From: Halostagnicola sp. A-GB9-2
Lineage (GTDB): Archaea > Halobacteriota > Halobacteria > Halobacteriales > Natrialbaceae
Reading direction: 5' to 3'
NCBI RefSeq assembly: GCF_030068615.1
Contig: NZ_JASJOC010000003.1
Coordinates: 434,001 to 498,000 of the forward strand
Length of the DNA stretch: 64,000 bases
Shown: positions 60,666 through 64,000 of the stretch, in pieces
How the letters are laid out: each line of letters begins with the position of its first letter
Numbering within the stretch: position 1 is the first letter of the stretch
Notes under the pieces: model-generated
Database searches by the model: none
What the model was told of the DNA's origin: nothing
What the model saw: the letters and a program-made list of their open reading frames with translations, nothing else
Translations under genes and position numbers: made by a program

Positions 60666-61682
60666 ATGCGCTGGCGACGCGCGGCCGGCGGCCTCGGTGT
60701 CGCGATAGCGCTCGTTGGGCTTCTCGTTTACGGCGTCGGCTGGGAGAACGTCCTCGAGAACGTTCAGCAAGCTCATCCGGCCACACTCATCGCGGCGCTC
60801 GCCGCCGGAATCGGAATGCTCGCGCTCCGTGGATTGGTCGTCAAACGACTGCTCGTCCCGATTGGAGACGGCGCTCGAGGCGTCTCGTTCGTCACCGCGT
60901 TTCTGTCGGGGTATTTCGCCCGGAGCGCGCTACCCTGGGGCCGTTCGACCGGGACGCCGATCACGGCCTATCTACTGGCGGCGAACTCCGACTCGAAGTT
61001 CGAGGATAACCTCGCGGTGGTGGCCACCGCCGAGGTGTTCAACTTCGTCGCCAGCCTCCTCGTCGTAGTTCTGGGCTTTGCGGTGTTCGCAACAACGGGC
61101 GGATCGACGGAAGAGGTGTTTACGAACGTCCTCATCCTCGGGAGCGGCGGTGCGATCGTTGCCGGTGCACTCATCGTCGCCGTCAACCGCGGCTGGGCGA
61201 AAACGCTGGTGTACGAAGGCGCTTCGCGGTGTGAAACCCTCATCAAAAAGCTCCCTCGAGTGCCGGCTGACCAGGGGATCCTCACCGATCGCGTCGAGGG
61301 ATTTTTTACGGCACTCGAGCGGATTCAGGCCTCTCGCCGAACGCTCGTCGCCGCGTTTTCGATCGCGATTGTCGGCTGGATCGTCAACGCCTTACCGCTT
61401 TACTTCGCCTTGCTCGCCCTCGGCGTCGACGTCTCCCTGGCGCTGGTGTTCGTCTGTGCGCCGTTGGCCTCCTTCGGCGGAATTCTCCCCGTTCCCGGCG
61501 GAACGGGCGGCATCGAAGTCGTGCTCGCGAGTCTCCTCATTGCGACGGCGGGCGTTTCGGGAGATGTGGCGACCGCCGCGGCTATCCTCTACCGGCTGAC
61601 GACCTACTGGACGCACCTCGTGGTCGGCGGGTTCGGGGCGGTATATCTCTCCGTTAGCGGTACGCACCGGGTTCGCGTTTAA
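60666..61682 (+). CDS. Lysylphosphatidylglycerol synthase-type flippase-like membrane protein
   Basis: The 338-residue protein is a member of the LPG synthase transmembrane (UPF0104) family with about 8 helices. It has FLSGYFARSALPWGRSTGTP and PGGTGGIEVVLASLLI, the family's conserved RxxxPxG.xG- and PGGxGxxE-type motifs. Haloarchaeal relatives are proposed flippases for lipid-linked glycans. A lysyl-transferase activity is unlikely because the catalytic domain is absent. It starts 66 bases after the peptidase on the same strand. Confidence 0.85.
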   Translation: MRWRRAAGGLGVAIALVGLLVYGVGWENVLENVQQAHPATLIAALAAGIGMLALRGLVVKRLLVPIGDGARGVSFVTAFLSGYFARSALPWGRSTGTPITAYLLAANSDSKFEDNLAVVATAEVFNFVASLLVVVLGFAVFATTGGSTEEVFTNVLILGSGGAIVAGALIVAVNRGWAKTLVYEGASRCETLIKKLPRVPADQGILTDRVEGFFTALERIQASRRTLVAAFSIAIVGWIVNALPLYFALLALGVDVSLALVFVCAPLASFGGILPVPGGTGGIEVVLASLLIATAGVSGDVATAAAILYRLTTYWTHLVVGGFGAVYLSVSGTHRVRV

Positions 61683-61800
61683 CTCCAGTATATCTCTAGC
61701 AGGACGCTGTTGACACTCCTTCTCGAAAAATGCAATTCGTGCGTTCTTCGTAGTCGCCAATCACTTCTCACATCCTTTACCCGCTCGAGCGGGCGAACAA

Positions 61801-62862
61801 TCAGGAGATGACGCCGGTCTTTCTCGCAACCTCTCGAGCGGCCCGTTCGTTCATCCCGTCGCCCAGAATCGTGTACCGATCGCGGATCGCGTGACACGTC
61901 GTCAGCGATTCGATGACCGTCTCGTCGTCGATACCGAGTTCGTCGGCGGTCGTCGGCGCGTCGATGCTGTCGAGGGCGTTCCTAATGTCCTGCCAGATGC
62001 CGCGTTCGCCATCGTGGAGGTAGGCGGTCATGATCGAGCCGACGCCGACCTGATGGCCATGCAGCGCCGCCTCGGGCGCGAGCCGGTCGAGCTGGTGGGA
62101 AAAGAGGTGCTCGGCACCGCTGGCGGGCCTCGAGGAGCCCGCGATGGACATCGCGACGCCCGAGGAGACCAGCGCCTTGGTGACGATCCAGGACGACTCC
62201 TCGAGTCCGGGACGGACGTGATCGGCGTTGTCGACCAGAATTTCGGCGGTCATCTCCGCGAGTGCGGCGGCGAAGCCGGAGTATTCAACGTCCTTGAGCC
62301 GGTGGGCGAGTCGCCAGTCCATCACGGCGGTGTAGTTCGAGATAATGTCCGCGCAGCCGGCAGTCGTGAGTTCCCACGGCGCGTTCGCGAGTATTTCGGT
62401 GTCCGCGACGACCGCAAGCGGCGGCTCCGCGGCGACGCTGTGGCGCGTGTCGCCGTCCGGAACCGAGCCACGGTTGCTGACGATGCCATCGTGGCTCGCC
62501 GCCGTCGGAACCGAACAAAAGCCCATGTTCAGGTGGTGGCTGGCCATCTTCGCGATATCGATCGCTTTCCCGCCGCCGATGCCGACGAGGTAGGAGACGT
62601 CCTCGGTCTCGGCGGTCTCGATGACTTCCTCGACGGCTTCGAACGTCGCCCGCTCGATGGTTACGGTCGCCGGGTCGATTCCGGCCGCCTCGAAGTCGGC
62701 CGCGATCGGATCAGCCGCGACCTCTCGGGGCGTCGGACTCGTGACGAACAGCGGCCGTCCCTGGAGGTGAAGGTCCTCGACGACCTCGAGGAACTGCGAG
62801 CGAACGCCCTTGCCCACGACGACGTTTCGTGGCAAGCGGATCCACGTCGACTTATCGAACAT
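61801..62862 (-). CDS. egsA: Glycerol-1-phosphate dehydrogenase
   Basis: The 353-residue NAD(P)-dependent enzyme makes sn-glycerol-1-phosphate, the archaeal lipid backbone. It has LPRNVVVGKGV at the start, the NAD-binding GIGGGKAIDIAK (about 93-104), TAASHDGIVSNRGS, a metal Asp in AGCADIISNYTAVMDW, and zinc His residues in GAEHLFSHQLDRL and ALHGHQVGVG. Family: EgsA, iron-dependent alcohol dehydrogenase-like. Monocistronic by spacing; divergent from nothing nearby except the FkbM gene on the same strand (84 bases). Confidence 0.97.
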   Translation of the reverse strand: MFDKSTWIRLPRNVVVGKGVRSQFLEVVEDLHLQGRPLFVTSPTPREVAADPIAADFEAAGIDPATVTIERATFEAVEEVIETAETEDVSYLVGIGGGKAIDIAKMASHHLNMGFCSVPTAASHDGIVSNRGSVPDGDTRHSVAAEPPLAVVADTEILANAPWELTTAGCADIISNYTAVMDWRLAHRLKDVEYSGFAAALAEMTAEILVDNADHVRPGLEESSWIVTKALVSSGVAMSIAGSSRPASGAEHLFSHQLDRLAPEAALHGHQVGVGSIMTAYLHDGERGIWQDIRNALDSIDAPTTADELGIDDETVIESLTTCHAIRDRYTILGDGMNERAAREVARKTGVIS

Positions 62863-62946
62863 ATCTCTGTGGAGGGCGGCCGCGATATAAAGGCGTTCTC
62901 GTCGTGAGCCGTCTCCGGACTCTCGCGGTTGGGGGTAGCGTCGTCC

Positions 62947-63765
62947 TCACTCCCGCCGTTCCGATTGGGTCGCCTTGATGTGAATGTCGAGTCCTCGATC
63001 CTCGATCGTCTGGACCGAAAAGCCGAGGTCTCGAATCGACTCCAGAAACGCCGAAACCGACGATCCGTGGTCCTCGATCGACGGGCGGGTATCGGCCTCG
63101 GTGTCGCCGACGGCCGGTCGGTGTACTTCGCAGTAAACCGTTCGACAGCGCTCGTCGCGGAGCGTATCGGACATTCCGTCGACGACGCGCGGTTCGGCTC
63201 CCTCGACATCTATCTTTACGACGTTCGGCTGCGGGAACCCGTCATCGACGAGGCTATCGCCCCGATAGGCGGGAACCGTCACCGAGCCGTTCCCGCTGGT
63301 CGCGGCGCTTTCGTGGTCCAACGTGAGTTGTTCGTCGGCGTCCCACAGCGCGTACTCGTGGACGGTCGAGTCGACGCCGTTTCGCTCGAGGTGCGTTCGA
63401 GCCTGCCCCGCAGTGTCCGGCGTGGGTTCGAACGCCTCGACGCGGTCCGCGCGCTGTCCGGCGAGACTCGAGTGAAAGCCGATGTGCGCGCCGATATCCC
63501 AGAGGACGTCCTCTGACTCGACCTCCGAGAGCAGGTCTCGCACCATTTTACGTTCTCCGCTATCGAATATCTGGAGCGAGCGTGCGGCGCGGCCTCGAGT
63601 GTCGAACGTCGCCGCCGTATCGCCGAATTCGAACGTTCGCGATCCTCGAAGTCGCCAGTATGCAAGCGTCGCGCGTCTTCGTAGGCTCCGGACCGTTTTC
63701 GCCGAAAGCGTCGTTATGCCGTCGTCGCGATAAATATCAACGGCCCGGTGAATGGGAGTTGCCAT
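62947..63765 (-). CDS. FkbM family methyltransferase
   Basis: The 272-residue SAM-dependent methyltransferase has the SAM loop VLWDIGAHIGFHSSLAGQRA with VEAFEPTPDTA. VVKIDVEGAEPRVVDG is the FkbM hallmark. The N-terminal ~60 residues are a basic extension. FkbM enzymes methylate sugars or other hydroxyls, often in glycan clusters. The ATG at 63765 gives MATPIHRAVDIYRDDGI. An upstream ATG at 63813 is less likely. Confidence 0.87.
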   Translation of the reverse strand: MATPIHRAVDIYRDDGITTLSAKTVRSLRRRATLAYWRLRGSRTFEFGDTAATFDTRGRAARSLQIFDSGERKMVRDLLSEVESEDVLWDIGAHIGFHSSLAGQRADRVEAFEPTPDTAGQARTHLERNGVDSTVHEYALWDADEQLTLDHESAATSGNGSVTVPAYRGDSLVDDGFPQPNVVKIDVEGAEPRVVDGMSDTLRDERCRTVYCEVHRPAVGDTEADTRPSIEDHGSSVSAFLESIRDLGFSVQTIEDRGLDIHIKATQSERRE

Positions 63766-64000
63766 GTAGAGGACACTTCGAAATGAGATAATAAGCTTTG
63801 TTGTATCTGCCAATTGAGAGTACCTATGTAACGGTGAAACTGCCGTTAATTGCCTCTGATGGCGATGAAGGTAGTTCTCTCTCGATTTTTAATTGTTTTC
63901 ACACACTTTCTCGTTCCTGTGGGATGCGGCTGAAGTCTTTACTTAGAAGAATTATTACATAAACTTACTTAGCGCTATTACCAATGATTTGTCTGTGATT
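63766..64000. other. AT-rich end of window
   Basis: These 235 bases are AT-rich (for example TTTTTAATTGTTTTCACACAC) compared with the GC-rich window. No gene is recognised. It may be a promoter region or the edge of another low-GC segment that continues outside. Confidence 0.4.

Overview
The window is chromosomal DNA from a haloarchaeon (class Halobacteria). A member of the Natrialbales, of the Natrinema/Haloterrigena type, is my best guess, but the genus is not proven. The reasons are the strongly acidic proteins, GC-rich codon use, haloarchaeal-only families (LWR-salt, DUF5778, DUF5815, DUF6149, DUF7124, DUF7344), an archaeal DnaG, a glycerol-1-phosphate dehydrogenase for archaeal lipids, a fused siroheme decarboxylase of the archaeal heme route and a fused FolC-FolP protein. 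Genes are densely packed on both strands. I found no rRNA, tRNA, CRISPR array or complete insertion sequence.

Layout. 1-7.1 kb: partial HTTM membrane protein, serine hydrolase, alpha/beta hydrolase, MoeA with a periplasmic-binding-like tail, an HTH regulator and a HAD phosphatase. 7.2-11.7 kb (minus strand): LWR-salt protein, pterin dehydratase, then a tetrapyrrole block of glutamyl-tRNA reductase, precorrin-2 dehydrogenase and fused AhbA-AhbB siroheme decarboxylase. 11.8-15.9 kb: a prenyl-lipid neighbourhood with a catalytic cis-prenyltransferase, a non-catalytic homologue that looks like its NgBR/Nus1-type partner, and a long DUF92 membrane protein. 15.9-27.8 kb: DnaG, a membrane-tethered HTH protein, DUF3311 plus sodium:solute symporter, an HFX_2341-type (CARF-like plus winged helix) regulator, ValS, a lipoprotein, two DUF7344 regulators and a DUF1405 membrane protein.

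28.1-29.7 kb is an AT-rich islet unlike its surroundings. It holds a Tat-exported, cysteine-rich halocin C8-like archaeocin precursor and a small three-helix membrane protein on the same strand. This is the best candidate for a less described system here.

29.7-45.3 kb: PdxS, VOC protein, homoserine kinase, two MFS transporters, a polysaccharide-deacetylase lipoprotein, an FAD oxidoreductase, a PQQ-propeller lipoprotein, SHOCT and DUF7124 proteins, and a large secreted cupredoxin-PQQ sugar dehydrogenase fusion. 45.3-54 kb: a hairpin-rich non-coding tract, CarB, a ThDP enzyme related to acetolactate synthase, and FolCP. 54-64 kb: TrpB without TrpA, small membrane proteins, a family 4 glycosyltransferase, an S9 peptidase, a flippase-like protein, glycerol-1-phosphate dehydrogenase and an FkbM methyltransferase.

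Non-coding structure includes two 82-bp copies of one MITE-like element about 38 kb apart in opposite orientation (20418-20499 and 58395-58476), a 68-bp imperfect palindrome (34139-34206), four roughly 20-bp tandem repeats (13968-14046), and the hairpin tract at about 45.4-45.7 kb.
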